NCBI GenBank assembly: GCA_021159015.1
Contig: JAGGSQ010000059.1
Coordinates: forward strand, 1 to 42,907
Direction: 5' to 3'
Length of the DNA: 42,907 bases
From: Candidatus Omnitrophota bacterium
GTDB taxonomy: Bacteria; Omnitrophota; Gorgyraeia; Duberdicusellales; Duberdicusellaceae
In this document: in pieces, positions 18,653 through 30,070 of the stretch
Layout of the letters: the number at the start of each line of letters is the position of its first letter
Position numbering within the stretch: position 1 is the first letter of the stretch
The notes under the pieces: generated by a model
What the model was told of the DNA's origin: nothing
Database searches by the model: none
What the model saw: only the letters and a program-made list of their open reading frames with translations
Translations under genes and position numbers: made by a program

Positions 18653-18673
18653 TCTATCTATAAGAAAGTTATT

Positions 18674-19192
18674 TCATCCAGAATAAGCAAAAGGATGCCA
18701 GAGATCTTTGGCCTTGAGAATTATCTCTACTACTTCTCTTACTGCTCCTTCGCCTCCCCTATTACGAGTTGTATAGTCACAAACTTCTTTTAATTCTCTT
18801 ACGGCATCTCCTACGGCTACGGAAAATCCCACCTGTTCTGCCACTTTAATATCAATAATATCATCACCTACAAAACATATTTCGCGGGGCAGGATTTTAT
18901 AGTGCCGTAGTATCTTGCGAAATTCTTTTTCCTTGGGGAAACCAGAAAAAATCTTCTTAATACCCATCTCCCGTGCCCGGAATTTTAGAAGACGCGATTT
19001 CCTGGCCGTCAGAATTACTGTCTCAATGCCGCTCCTTCTTAAAAGATATACACCCAATCCATCCTTTACGTTAAATATCTTTATCTGCCTGCCCCGGTCA
19101 TCATAAATTATCTCACCCCTGGTCAGAACCCCATCAACATCCAGCACCAGAAGTCTTATATTTTTTGCCTTCTCAATGGTCTCTCTATCCAT
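18674..19192 (-). CDS. kdsC: 3-deoxy-D-manno-octulosonate 8-phosphate phosphatase
   Basis: KdsC removes phosphate from KDO 8-phosphate to give KDO. It is a small C0-type HAD phosphatase of 172 residues: motif I LLVLDVDGVLTRGEI with nucleophile and acid aspartates, motif II VILTARKS, a lysine near KEKEFRK, and motif III CFVGDDIIDIKVAEQVG. C-terminal TTRNRGGEGAVREVVE is typical of KdsC tails that reach into a neighbouring subunit. It lies 3 bases after kdsD. The related sialic-acid phosphatase would be an alternative, but the KDO context decides. Confidence 0.96.
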   Translation of the reverse strand: MDRETIEKAKNIRLLVLDVDGVLTRGEIIYDDRGRQIKIFNVKDGLGVYLLRRSGIETVILTARKSRLLKFRAREMGIKKIFSGFPKEKEFRKILRHYKILPREICFVGDDIIDIKVAEQVGFSVAVGDAVRELKEVCDYTTRNRGGEGAVREVVEIILKAKDLWHPFAYSG

Positions 19193-19195
19193 ACT

Positions 19196-20196
19196 CTACA
19201 CTATGCCTGCCTTTAACAAATCCTGTACGTCCAAAAGTCCTACCACTTTTCCTTTCTTATCGATTACCGGCACTTCATCTATACGATGTTGCTGAAGAAT
19301 ACGCATTGCTTCTTCCGCTAACATATAGTCCCCTACCGCAATAGGATTCTTAGTCATAACTTTTTCTACCTTTAACGACAAAATATCAGGCGTTTTTTCC
19401 AAATGCCGCCGCAAATCACCATCAGTAAAAATCCCTGCTAAATGCTGCTTCTTATCGACAATTACTGCTGCTCCTGCCCGTGCCTGAGTAATAAGTAAAA
19501 GCACTTCTGAGACTTTTTTGTCTTCAGAAACTAAAGGGTTGCGTTTCCCTTTCCGCATTACATCTGACACTTTCAGAATAAGTTTTCTCCCCAAACTTCC
19601 CTGAGGATGAAAAAGGGCAAAATCTTTCTCCCTAAACCCTTTAACTCGCTGCAGACATATAGCCAGACTATCAGACAAAACTAGCATTACGGTAGTAGAA
19701 GTGGTGGGAGCCAGACCTAAAGCACACGCTTCGCGCTCAATCTCGGCATTAAGAAATATATCGGCATATTGGGCCAGAAAAGATTTTCTTTCTCCACAAA
19801 TGGCTATAATTTCAGAGCCAATCTTCTTTAAGAAAGGCAAAAGGGCTTTGATTTCGTCCGTCTCGCCGCTATAAGAAAAAACTACGGCAACATCTTCTGA
19901 ACTAACTCTTCCTAAATCGCCATGCACCGCTTCCGCCGGATGTAGCCAAATGCTGGGAGTGCCGGTAGAGGAAAGGGTAGCAGAAAACTTCTGAGCAATT
20001 ATACCTGCTTTACCCATACCAGTAGAAACAACCTTACCCTTAGATTTTGCAACCAACTCTACGGCCCGAACAAACTCGTCTCTTATTCTTACTTTCAGTT
20101 CCAGGGCAGCTTTAGCTTCAATATCAATTGCTTCCTTCGCCCATTTTATAATTTCCTCTTTTTTGTATTTGGGTATTTTCTTAATTCCTCTTCTCA

Positions 20197-20197
<1 letters not shown>
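19196..20197 (-). CDS. kdsD: Arabinose-5-phosphate isomerase (KpsF/GutQ family)
   Basis: KdsD interconverts ribulose 5-phosphate and arabinose 5-phosphate, the precursor for KDO 8-phosphate. I place the start at ATG 20197, which overlaps the kdsA stop as TGATG; the track start at 20314 would add 39 unlike residues inside kdsA. The resulting 333 residues match the usual length of about 328. The SIS domain (1-200) has VSTGMGKAGIIAQKFSATLSSTG and HPAEAVHGDLG. It is followed by LAPTTSTTVMLVLSDSLAI and two CBS repeats (about 205-333) ending IDEVPVIDKKGKVVGLLDVQDLLK. It is the third step in the KDO run with kdsA, kdsC and kdsB. Confidence 0.95.
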
Positions 20198-23321
<3,124 letters not shown>

Positions 23322-23325
<4 letters not shown>

Positions 23326-24326
23326 GCGGTCAATAAACTCTTAATTCTTTCTTTAATCTCACCCAATCCAGCCACGCCAACTCCTAGTTTCTCTACCACT
23401 ATACCTGCCGCCACATTGGCAATAAAAGCCGCCTCCGCATAGCTGCTACCAACGGCCAAAGAAGCCGTAAGCACCGCAATTACCGTATCGCCTGCACCCG
23501 AGACATCATATACTTCTTTGGCCAGAGTAGGAAGCTGTAAAGGTTCCTTCTCGTGCTCGAAAATTCTCATACCTTCATTGCCCATAGTAACAACTAACGC
23601 CTCGGGTTTCAGTGTACTCAAGATTGACTCTCCAATTAAATCTATGTCTCTATGACTTCTCACCTTTATTCCTGTAGCAGAAGCTGCCTCTTTTAAGTTG
23701 GGCGTAAGAACATTAACCCCACGGTAATAATCAAAATGCTCCTCTTTGGGATCAACCGTAATAATTTTACCCTTTTTCTTAGTCATCCCTACTAAATCAT
23801 CTAAAAGCTGGGGATTAATTACACCTTTGCCGTAATCCTCAATAATTAAAGCATCAAAATACTCAAGCCTTTCTTTAATCAACTTCATTAATCTCCTGTT
23901 TAGGTTGAAATCAAGAAATTCCTCTGACTCCCAGTCTATCCTTACTACCTGCTGGTGAGAAGCTACGACGCGAGTTTTCAAGGTGGTAGGACGCTGAGAT
24001 TGCTTTAGTATTAGGGCGTTATCTATATGAACTTCCTCTAAAAGTCTCTCTATTCTTTGTCCGGGAAAATCTTTGCCTATCACTCCTCCTACACTGGCTT
24101 TTGCCCCTAAAGAAACCAGATTGTGCGCTACATTACAAGCACCCCCTAACAAATACTCCTCGCGCATAGCTTTCACTACGGGGACAGGCGCCTCAGGAGA
24201 AAGCCTTTCGGCTTCGCCCCAAATATAGTGGTCAAGAATCAGATCGCCCACTATTAAGATTTTTACTCTAGGGAGGCGGCTAAGAATTCTTCCTACGCTT
24301 GATTTGTTTATTTTCTCTCTGAACAT
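23322..24326 (-). CDS. hldE1: D-glycero-beta-D-manno-heptose-7-phosphate kinase (RfaE domain I)
   Basis: This PfkB-family sugar kinase phosphorylates C1 of D-glycero-D-manno-heptose 7-phosphate for ADP-heptose synthesis. The 334 residues show the family entry LIVGDLILDHYIWGEAERLSPEAPVPVV (quoted in part: LSPEAPVPVV), GGACNVAHNLVSLGA, ALIIEDYGKGVI, VDPKEEHFDYYRG, and the catalytic GAGDTVIAVLTASLA. Only the kinase half is present; the adenylyltransferase half of fused HldE is missing, so a separate RfaE2 must be elsewhere. HldD and GmhA are not in the window. A sigma70-like promoter sits directly upstream. Confidence 0.93.
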
Positions 24327-24344
24327 CGGATTGAAACTTTAGTA

Positions 24345-24372
24345 ATTTTATCACAAAAAAAAATCTTGGCAA
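24345..24372 (-). promoter_or_regulatory. Candidate sigma70 promoter for the hldE1-kds-lpt run
   Basis: TTGCCA (24367-24372) and TAAAAT (24345-24350) are separated by 16 bases, largely T in the transcript sense, each one base off consensus. The predicted start would leave a leader of only about 12 bases before the heptose kinase ATG, and no ribosome-binding site is visible there. Confidence 0.5.
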
Positions 24373-24378
24373 ACCAAT

Positions 24379-25401
24379 TTAATTTTCTCGCAACAGCTTA
24401 GCCGCAAGCAAAGCCACTTCTTCCGGCTTAATCATCCGCAAACAAAGAAAACCTCTCTGGCAGTTATGCGCCAGACATATCTTGCAGCCGGCATTTTTAT
24501 GAATAAACATGCTTTTTCTGCCTAAGGGACGCCAGCGCCGGGGTGAGAGTCCCGGCTGCCCGCGGCCAAAGATAGAAATTACCGCTGTGTCCACCGCCGC
24601 ACAGATATGAGTTAGACCGGAATCGTTGCCGATAAAGAGATTTATTTTTCGAAAGAGAGAAACTATCCGTATAAGGTCTAGTTTACCGGTTAAATCCAGA
24701 AATTCATATTTGTAGTTTTCAGCAAACTCATCGCGGAGATGCTTTTCTGCTTCAGAAGCCACAACAGCAATCTCGGCTTTATATCTCTCTCTCAATAGTT
24801 TTGCCAGTTCGGCAAAATAATCAGTCGGCCATATCTTGGAAGGACAGCTTGCCCCTATACCTAAAGCTATAACTGTTTTTCCTCCCAAAGCGTGCCTCTG
24901 CCAGAAATCCTCTATCCACTCTTCTGCTTCTCTATCAGGATAAAGACGCGGCAGTACTTTCTGCGGCTCAATGCCGGCCAGACGAAGTAATTCCAGATTA
25001 TAATCACGCTCATGCTTAGCTCCTTCCTGTTTAGTATGAGGCAGACTATGAGTTAAAAGAAATCCTAATTTCTTCCTCCATCCTACTCTCTTCCTGATGC
25101 CGGCGATAAAAGTGATAAGATGCATACGGTTAGTAGGATGAAGAATCAAAGCTATATCAAACCTCCTGCGGCGCAAAAACAGCGCAAATCTCAAACTTGC
25201 CCCTACTCCCCGCTGCTGTCCGTATTTGTCATAGACTATAATCTCGTCTAAGAAAGGATTATTTTTTAAAAGAGGAGCCGTATAAGGACGGACTACCATG
25301 GCTAAGAAACTCTGAGGCCACACTCGCCGTAAGTTTTCAATTACAGGCAATGACAAAATTACATCACCTATTCTGTCGGTCCTGGTTATTAATATTCTCA
25401 C
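24379..25401 (-). CDS. GT9 glycosyltransferase, ADP-heptose:LPS heptosyltransferase-like
   Basis: A 340-residue GT-B enzyme of family 9, which transfers heptose from ADP-heptose to the LPS inner core at the cytoplasmic face. The N-terminal domain starts ILITRTDRIGDVILSLPVI with the acceptor-site aspartate in RIGD. The C-terminal donor domain has IGASCPSKIWPTDYF, LTGKLDLIRIVSLF and the signature FIGNDSGLTHICAA. The tail has a cysteine-rich motif (CKICLAHNCQRGFLCLRMI) also seen in the other three GT9 modules. Which heptose it adds (WaaC, WaaF or WaaQ-like) cannot be told. It is the first of three consecutive GT9 genes next to heptose kinase. Confidence 0.9.
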   Translation of the reverse strand: MRILITRTDRIGDVILSLPVIENLRRVWPQSFLAMVVRPYTAPLLKNNPFLDEIIVYDKYGQQRGVGASLRFALFLRRRRFDIALILHPTNRMHLITFIAGIRKRVGWRKKLGFLLTHSLPHTKQEGAKHERDYNLELLRLAGIEPQKVLPRLYPDREAEEWIEDFWQRHALGGKTVIALGIGASCPSKIWPTDYFAELAKLLRERYKAEIAVVASEAEKHLRDEFAENYKYEFLDLTGKLDLIRIVSLFRKINLFIGNDSGLTHICAAVDTAVISIFGRGQPGLSPRRWRPLGRKSMFIHKNAGCKICLAHNCQRGFLCLRMIKPEEVALLAAKLLREN

Positions 25402-25416
25402 TATCGCAAGCGAAAA

Positions 25417-26367
25417 TTAAAGCAGAGACAAAACACTTTTCACAACTTCTTCGGGTTTAATCCCATACATACACTCCAAATTAAAAGGACAGTTGTCTCT
25501 GCCACATCCCAGACAGCTAATATTTTTATTGAATAAAACCACCGCTCTTCTGGAAGTAGGTCCGTATTTCTTAAAAGAAGTGGGACCAAAAAGAGCCACC
25601 ACAGGAATATCAAGGTAACTTGCTAAATGTAAAGGGGCTGAATCAGAAGTAATGAGCACACGGCTATAGCGACTGAAAATATAAAACAAGCTGGCCAGAG
25701 TAGTCCGAGAGATAAGATTGATTACATTGGTATTCTCTCTTAACTCTTCCATTATGGCCTCACCCGTATTTTCCGCTGTTTTATCTCCTACCAGTACTAT
25801 GGGCAGAGTGTCTTTTAGGCCATTTATTACCTCTCTATAATAAGAAGAGGGATACCTCTTAACTGGATTACGACTGGCAGGAGCAATAAATATACCGGGT
25901 CGGAGAATAGAATCCCAATATTCTTTTTCGGCTATCTCTAGGTCAAAGTTCAAATAGCGGCGTGCCGGAATTACCTTCCTGCCCAAAGCTTTAAGACTAA
26001 GGCGTAAGTAAAAATCTCTCTTATGACCTTTGTCTAACTTTTTGCGAAAGAAAGGAGTACGGAAAGAGGGCGCGGCAAAAAAAGGAATAGCGGTGTTTTT
26101 AAAGTCAATTATCAGGTCATACCTGTAACGCAGCGAGAGCGAGAATTTCGCCTTCTGTCGCCAATGCCAATCTTTCCTATATTCTATAACCGCAGATACT
26201 ATACTAGCCCTTTTCATAAATTCTTTAGTAGAAGGAGAAACTACACAGTCTATTTCTGCCCCAGGATAAATCTCCTTTACCATATCAAAACTGGGGAAAG
26301 TTAATATTAAGTCACCCGGATTGCTGGGAAGAATAAATAATATTTTCTTTACCTTTTCAGTCTGCAT
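25417..26367 (-). CDS. GT9 glycosyltransferase, heptosyltransferase-like
   Basis: The 316-residue protein is a second GT9 member. It starts KILFILPSNPGDLILTFPSF, where the usual R-x-G-D acceptor motif reads PGD. The donor half has FIAPASRNPVKRYPSSYY, NLISRTTLASLFYIF and ITSDSAPLHLASYLDIPVVALFGPT (signature residues SDSAPLHLA). The tail repeats the cysteine motif as CLGCGRDNCPFNLECM. The altered N-terminal motif (NPGD) may mean a different acceptor. It lies 15 bases from the next GT9 gene and 1 base after the previous one, so all are co-transcribed. Confidence 0.87.
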   Translation of the reverse strand: MQTEKVKKILFILPSNPGDLILTFPSFDMVKEIYPGAEIDCVVSPSTKEFMKRASIVSAVIEYRKDWHWRQKAKFSLSLRYRYDLIIDFKNTAIPFFAAPSFRTPFFRKKLDKGHKRDFYLRLSLKALGRKVIPARRYLNFDLEIAEKEYWDSILRPGIFIAPASRNPVKRYPSSYYREVINGLKDTLPIVLVGDKTAENTGEAIMEELRENTNVINLISRTTLASLFYIFSRYSRVLITSDSAPLHLASYLDIPVVALFGPTSFKKYGPTSRRAVVLFNKNISCLGCGRDNCPFNLECMYGIKPEEVVKSVLSLL

Positions 26368-26368
26368 A

Positions 26369-27373
26369 TTATTTTATGATTTCAGCGGCAGCCTGAAAGA
26401 CCTCAGAGGGCTTTATCTCCTTCATACAAAGGTTGTTGGAACACTTCAGATTATAGCAAGGAATCTTGCAACCCACATCTTTCTGAATGATTCTTACAAA
26501 TGAAGAAGTACGAGGAGAAGTAATTAAAGGCGAGGTTGGTCCAAAGAGAGCCACCAAAGGCGTATTTACCGCGGCGGCCAGATGCATAATGCCTGTATCA
26601 GCAGAAATAAAAAGACTACTTTTCTTAATTATTGCCGCCAGTTCTCTAAGATTAAAGCGGCCACAAACAGAAACAGGTTTATATCGACAAAGAGCAGATA
26701 TTTTTTCGGCCAAAAGCACATCATCTTTACGGCCAGAGATTATCACAGATACGCCTAACTTTTCTTGCAACAAATCATTAAGAGAAGCAAAATAAACAGC
26801 CGGCCAACATTTCAATTTCCAATTTGCTGCCGGATGAAGAATGACAACTTTTTTGTCTCCTGCTATCGTTTGAATAAAATCACCTGCTTTGTCGATATCA
26901 TTTTTATCCAGAAAAAAGTCAGGCTGATACGAATCAACATATATACCTAATGCCTCAAGCAGCTTAAGATAATAATTAAGCCGGTGTAAAACAAAGGGGT
27001 CAGCTTTAACCTTAACATCTAAAAGAAAATTTATGTATCTTTTGTTTCCAAAACTTACTATCCTTTTAATACGCGCCAGCTTAAACATAAAAAGGCGGCT
27101 GAGGGAAGCCTTAAGCATAATGGCTGTATCTAACTCTAACCTGGCTAAACGTACAGCTTTAGATAAAAATCCCGGTAAATTTTTTAAGTCTTTATCTGTA
27201 AACTCTATTATTTCATCTATGAAAGGATTGCGAAAAAATATTTCTCTCGTACGGCGATGTGTAAAAAGCACAAGATACATAACGCCTGCCTTTTCTTTTA
27301 ATCCCCGCAAAACAGGAGTCATCAGGAGGCTGTCTCCCAGCCAGTTTACATTACTTACCAGAACTCTTTCCAT
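26369..27373 (-). CDS. GT9 glycosyltransferase, WaaF-like heptosyltransferase
   Basis: The 334-residue product starts at ATG 27373 (MERVLVSNVNWLGDSLLMTP), the canonical GT9 beginning; the track start at 27421 is a GTG that only adds residues unlike the family. The NWLGDSLLMTPVL segment, HPAANWKLKCWPAVYFASL, CGRFNLRELAAII and FISADTGIMHLAAA are the family donor and acceptor motifs. Of the GT9 members here this one looks most like heptosyltransferase II (WaaF). The C-terminal cysteines read CKIPCYNLKCSNNLCM. The gene overlaps the upstream secreted DsbA-like gene by 23 bases. Confidence 0.88.
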   Translation of the reverse strand: MERVLVSNVNWLGDSLLMTPVLRGLKEKAGVMYLVLFTHRRTREIFFRNPFIDEIIEFTDKDLKNLPGFLSKAVRLARLELDTAIMLKASLSRLFMFKLARIKRIVSFGNKRYINFLLDVKVKADPFVLHRLNYYLKLLEALGIYVDSYQPDFFLDKNDIDKAGDFIQTIAGDKKVVILHPAANWKLKCWPAVYFASLNDLLQEKLGVSVIISGRKDDVLLAEKISALCRYKPVSVCGRFNLRELAAIIKKSSLFISADTGIMHLAAAVNTPLVALFGPTSPLITSPRTSSFVRIIQKDVGCKIPCYNLKCSNNLCMKEIKPSEVFQAAAEIIK

Positions 27374-28211
27374 TCTTTGCGATATAGGCCTTAATAAGGG
27401 AAAATAGTGAGGAAAAGTCACTGCTCATAAAAACATTCTGCCAGAGAAAAGTAGGAGTAGAATTGACACCCAAAGAATCCGCAAACTTAATATCTTCTTT
27501 AACTAATTCTTTCCCTTCTTGATAATATTTCCTCCACATTTTCTCTTCAATACCTAAAGAAGCAAGGATTTTACGGGCATCGAGTGTCTCTTTCTTTTTG
27601 ATCAGGTAATCTAAGAGTTTAGCAGGGAAATGCACTTCTATTATCTTCTCAATAATATCTTCCTCTACTTCCTTCGTACCATGCAGAGAAACTATTTTGC
27701 CTTCTTTGCTTATACGCCCCACAAACCTCATATGAAGACTAAAATCAGGAGAATGTTTTTTAAGATAATCGGCAATAATATATTCGGCGTGGCGACAAGC
27801 AGGACAAAAGCCCATAGAAAAAATATCTAACCTTCCCTTTATCTTTTTCCTTTTTAATATCTTCTCTCCCCAGCGAAGAAAGACATCAGGATTCACGATA
27901 TAATAACTCTGGAAAGGAACAATAAGATGATTGAAAGCAAGCGCAAATAACATTCTGTCATTATCTTTGAGAGATTGACTAAAAACCCCAAAGGGCAGAC
28001 GCAAAAAAGATAATTTTTTTTCCTGTCTTTCATAGTCTTGATAAGATAAAGCTTTAATCTCAATATCTGAGAAATATTCACTCATAATTTTTTCAAACGC
28101 TTCTGCCGAAGATTGAGTCTCTTTGTCGTATACGAGTGTAAGAACTACGTTCTGTGAAAAAAGAGTCTGGTTAACAAATAAAAAGGCAATGATCAAGAAA
28201 ATTAACCTCAT
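27351..28211 (-). CDS. Secreted DsbA-like protein with two thioredoxin-like domains, CPAC in the second
   Basis: The 286-residue product has a signal peptide (MRLIFLIIAFLFVNQTLFSQ), so it acts outside the cytoplasm. An N-terminal domain (residues 21-120) has a thioredoxin-like strand-helix pattern (NVVLTLVYDKETQSSAEAF) but no cysteine pair. The second domain starts LDIFSMGFCPACRHAEYII, a CXXC active site, and ends with SLGVNSTPTFLWQN, the cis-proline loop of DsbA-type oxidoreductases, with a helical insert between. Thiol oxidoreductase or disulfide isomerase activity is inferred. It lies within the glycan gene run, between a polysaccharide deacetylase and GT9 genes, and resembles the 12049-12900 protein in layout with the active site swapped. 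Confidence 0.72.
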   Translation of the reverse strand: MRLIFLIIAFLFVNQTLFSQNVVLTLVYDKETQSSAEAFEKIMSEYFSDIEIKALSYQDYERQEKKLSFLRLPFGVFSQSLKDNDRMLFALAFNHLIVPFQSYYIVNPDVFLRWGEKILKRKKIKGRLDIFSMGFCPACRHAEYIIADYLKKHSPDFSLHMRFVGRISKEGKIVSLHGTKEVEEDIIEKIIEVHFPAKLLDYLIKKKETLDARKILASLGIEEKMWRKYYQEGKELVKEDIKFADSLGVNSTPTFLWQNVFMSSDFSSLFSLIKAYIAKNGKSSGK

Positions 28212-28226
28212 CTTTCCTCCTCAATC

Positions 28227-28982
28227 TCAATAGGGACTTTTGTAACGACGGAAAGCATTGTAAAAACCACTTAATTTTATCCAAAGGCGGAATCCTAAAT
28301 CATGAGGACCAACTTTAATCCTCTTTAAAGCATACACACTTTTCCCCCTTCCGCGGTTCGTAGCACAGCCGCAACAGTAGCCAGCGTTCTCTACAATTCT
28401 TAATACATCTTCGTTAAAGCCTCCTACAGGATAAGAAATCTCCTTTATTTTGACTCCCAGCATATCTTCCAGACGCATCTTAGAGAGAACTATCTCTTTT
28501 TCTAACTGAAAATAAGAAAGGGAAGGTAAATAAGTATGGGTCAGAGTATGAGAGCCAATAGAAACAGGGGTCCGCTGCAGTATATACTTAAGTTCTGCTT
28601 GAGACAAGAACCCTTCCTTGTCTATATTTTTCACTATCATAAAAATTGTAGCCGGGTAATGGAAACGCGCTAAGATTTTAGCCGCTTCTAAATTGTCTTC
28701 ATCTCCGTCGTCAAAAGTTATAGCTACCAGATGATATAGTGGCTTTTTTGCTTTGATTAGCCCCGCCATCTTCTCTAAACTGACCACTTTGTAATGATGT
28801 CTTTTTATAAATTCCATCTGGCGAATAAATGTCTCTTTAGATACTGTCGGCGTTCCTTTTAAAGAAGGATTAATGGAATGATACATTAAAATTACGGGGT
28901 AATATCTCTGGTTTAGAAAAATAAAGAAGGAGGCCCAAATTGCCAGAAAGACTACAAACAGATACGCTCTTAATCTTCTCAT
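28227..28982 (-). CDS. Polysaccharide deacetylase (NodB domain), membrane-anchored
   Basis: A CE4-type metal-dependent deacetylase of 251 residues. Residues 8-24 form a single N-terminal helix (LFVVFLAIWASFFIFL), so the catalytic part faces the periplasm. The NodB motifs are present: VAITFDDGDEDN (metal aspartate pair), SIGSHTLTHTYLPSLS (H-x3-H zinc ligands), and ISYPVGGFNED, YCCGCATNRG. It likely removes N-acetyl groups from a surface or cell-wall sugar. The MYHSINPS start of the mature part is common in such enzymes of surface glycan loci. It begins as a TAATG junction with the upstream GT4 gene. Confidence 0.88.
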   Translation of the reverse strand: MRRLRAYLFVVFLAIWASFFIFLNQRYYPVILMYHSINPSLKGTPTVSKETFIRQMEFIKRHHYKVVSLEKMAGLIKAKKPLYHLVAITFDDGDEDNLEAAKILARFHYPATIFMIVKNIDKEGFLSQAELKYILQRTPVSIGSHTLTHTYLPSLSYFQLEKEIVLSKMRLEDMLGVKIKEISYPVGGFNEDVLRIVENAGYCCGCATNRGRGKSVYALKRIKVGPHDLGFRLWIKLSGFYNAFRRYKSPY

Positions 28983-30070
28983 TAACTGCCTTCCTGCTTT
29001 GCTAAAATTTCATTATATACAGAAAGGGTAAGCTCCGCCATCTTAAGATGGGAAAACCTCTCTTTCAGAATAACTTTTGCTTTGGCTTTTATTTTCTCAC
29101 AGAAATCCTTATTCTGCAACAGTTCTAATATAGCATCCTTCAAAGCTTGAGGGTGATTCTCGTAAAAAAAGACACCGTTCTCCCTCTGTCTGACAATATC
29201 TTTCAAACCTCCTACACAGGAACATACTACCGCTACACCTTTAGCCTGTGCCTCTAAAACACTCAACCCAAAACCTTCTTTTAAAGAAGGCAGCACAAAT
29301 ATATCCAAACTTTCTAATACATCTTCGGCAGAAATATCAGATAATATATATACTTTATCTTTCAGGCTTCTCTTTTTGATTTCTCTTCTGATTTTTTCCT
29401 CTTCTCTTCCTCTGCCGGCAATAACCAGCTTAGCCCCAGGATAGGCAGAAAGTAGAAGTGAGAAAGCTTCTATAAGAAGCAAATGCTGCTTTTCTGGTGC
29501 CAGCCTTGCTACTATTCCCACTAGAGGATACCCTTCTAGCCCCAACCTTTTCTGTGCCAAAGCCTTATCTTCTTTTCTTGCCCAACGTTCAATATCTATG
29601 CCACTAGGAACCACCCGTATGCTCGCGGGATTAAATCCTAAATCTGCTACTAAATGCCTTTTCACTTCTTCGCTCACCGCAATATTTAAATCTCCTCCTA
29701 GCTTAATGAGACGTCGGAAGAAATGAGGCCGATAGAATCCATGAAAACCACAGACCCTTTTTATGCCCGTGCTCTTATTAAGAAGAAAAGCTAAGAATTG
29801 GGTAATACGGGTATTAGCATGAACAAGATCAATCTTTTTTTCCTGCACTAAACTCCGCAACTGCAAATATGACATTGACAAACGGGGAGAAAAAATAAAC
29901 TTTGTCTTTAAAGGGATAAAAAAATGAGTTTTTATCCGCTTGGTTTCTTCTCCTCCTCGTGAGGCCACTATAACTTCTACTCCTTTTCTTTCCAGCCCCT
30001 GCCCTAAATTAACTATATAGGTAGCAATACCTCCCGGCCGCAGGTGGTTAGCTAAAAGTAAAACCTTCAC
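28982..30070 (-). CDS. Glycosyltransferase family 4
   Basis: A GT-B retaining glycosyltransferase of 362 residues with nucleotide-sugar donor. N-terminal acceptor domain: VLLLANHLRPGGIATYIVNLGQGLE, VHANTRITQFLA, AVSEEVKRHL and VVPSGIDIERW. C-terminal donor domain: VGIVARLAPEKQHLLLIEAF, LVIAGRGREEEK, and the E-x7-E motif in PSLKEGFGLSVLEAQAKG. The specificity is unknown. The start is GTG in a GTGA overlap with the upstream fusion gene, showing tight coupling. It belongs to the core-sugar or surface-glycan run. Confidence 0.9.
   Translation of the reverse strand: MKVLLLANHLRPGGIATYIVNLGQGLERKGVEVIVASRGGEETKRIKTHFFIPLKTKFIFSPRLSMSYLQLRSLVQEKKIDLVHANTRITQFLAFLLNKSTGIKRVCGFHGFYRPHFFRRLIKLGGDLNIAVSEEVKRHLVADLGFNPASIRVVPSGIDIERWARKEDKALAQKRLGLEGYPLVGIVARLAPEKQHLLLIEAFSLLLSAYPGAKLVIAGRGREEEKIRREIKKRSLKDKVYILSDISAEDVLESLDIFVLPSLKEGFGLSVLEAQAKGVAVVCSCVGGLKDIVRQRENGVFFYENHPQALKDAILELLQNKDFCEKIKAKAKVILKERFSHLKMAELTLSVYNEILAKQEGS

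Noticed and set aside
24513-25401. Idea that the three GT9 genes are recent tandem duplicates
   Set aside because: Apart from the shared motifs, the N-terminal acceptor segments differ (RIGD, NPGD, WLGD) and the overall sequences are quite different, so they are old paralogs.
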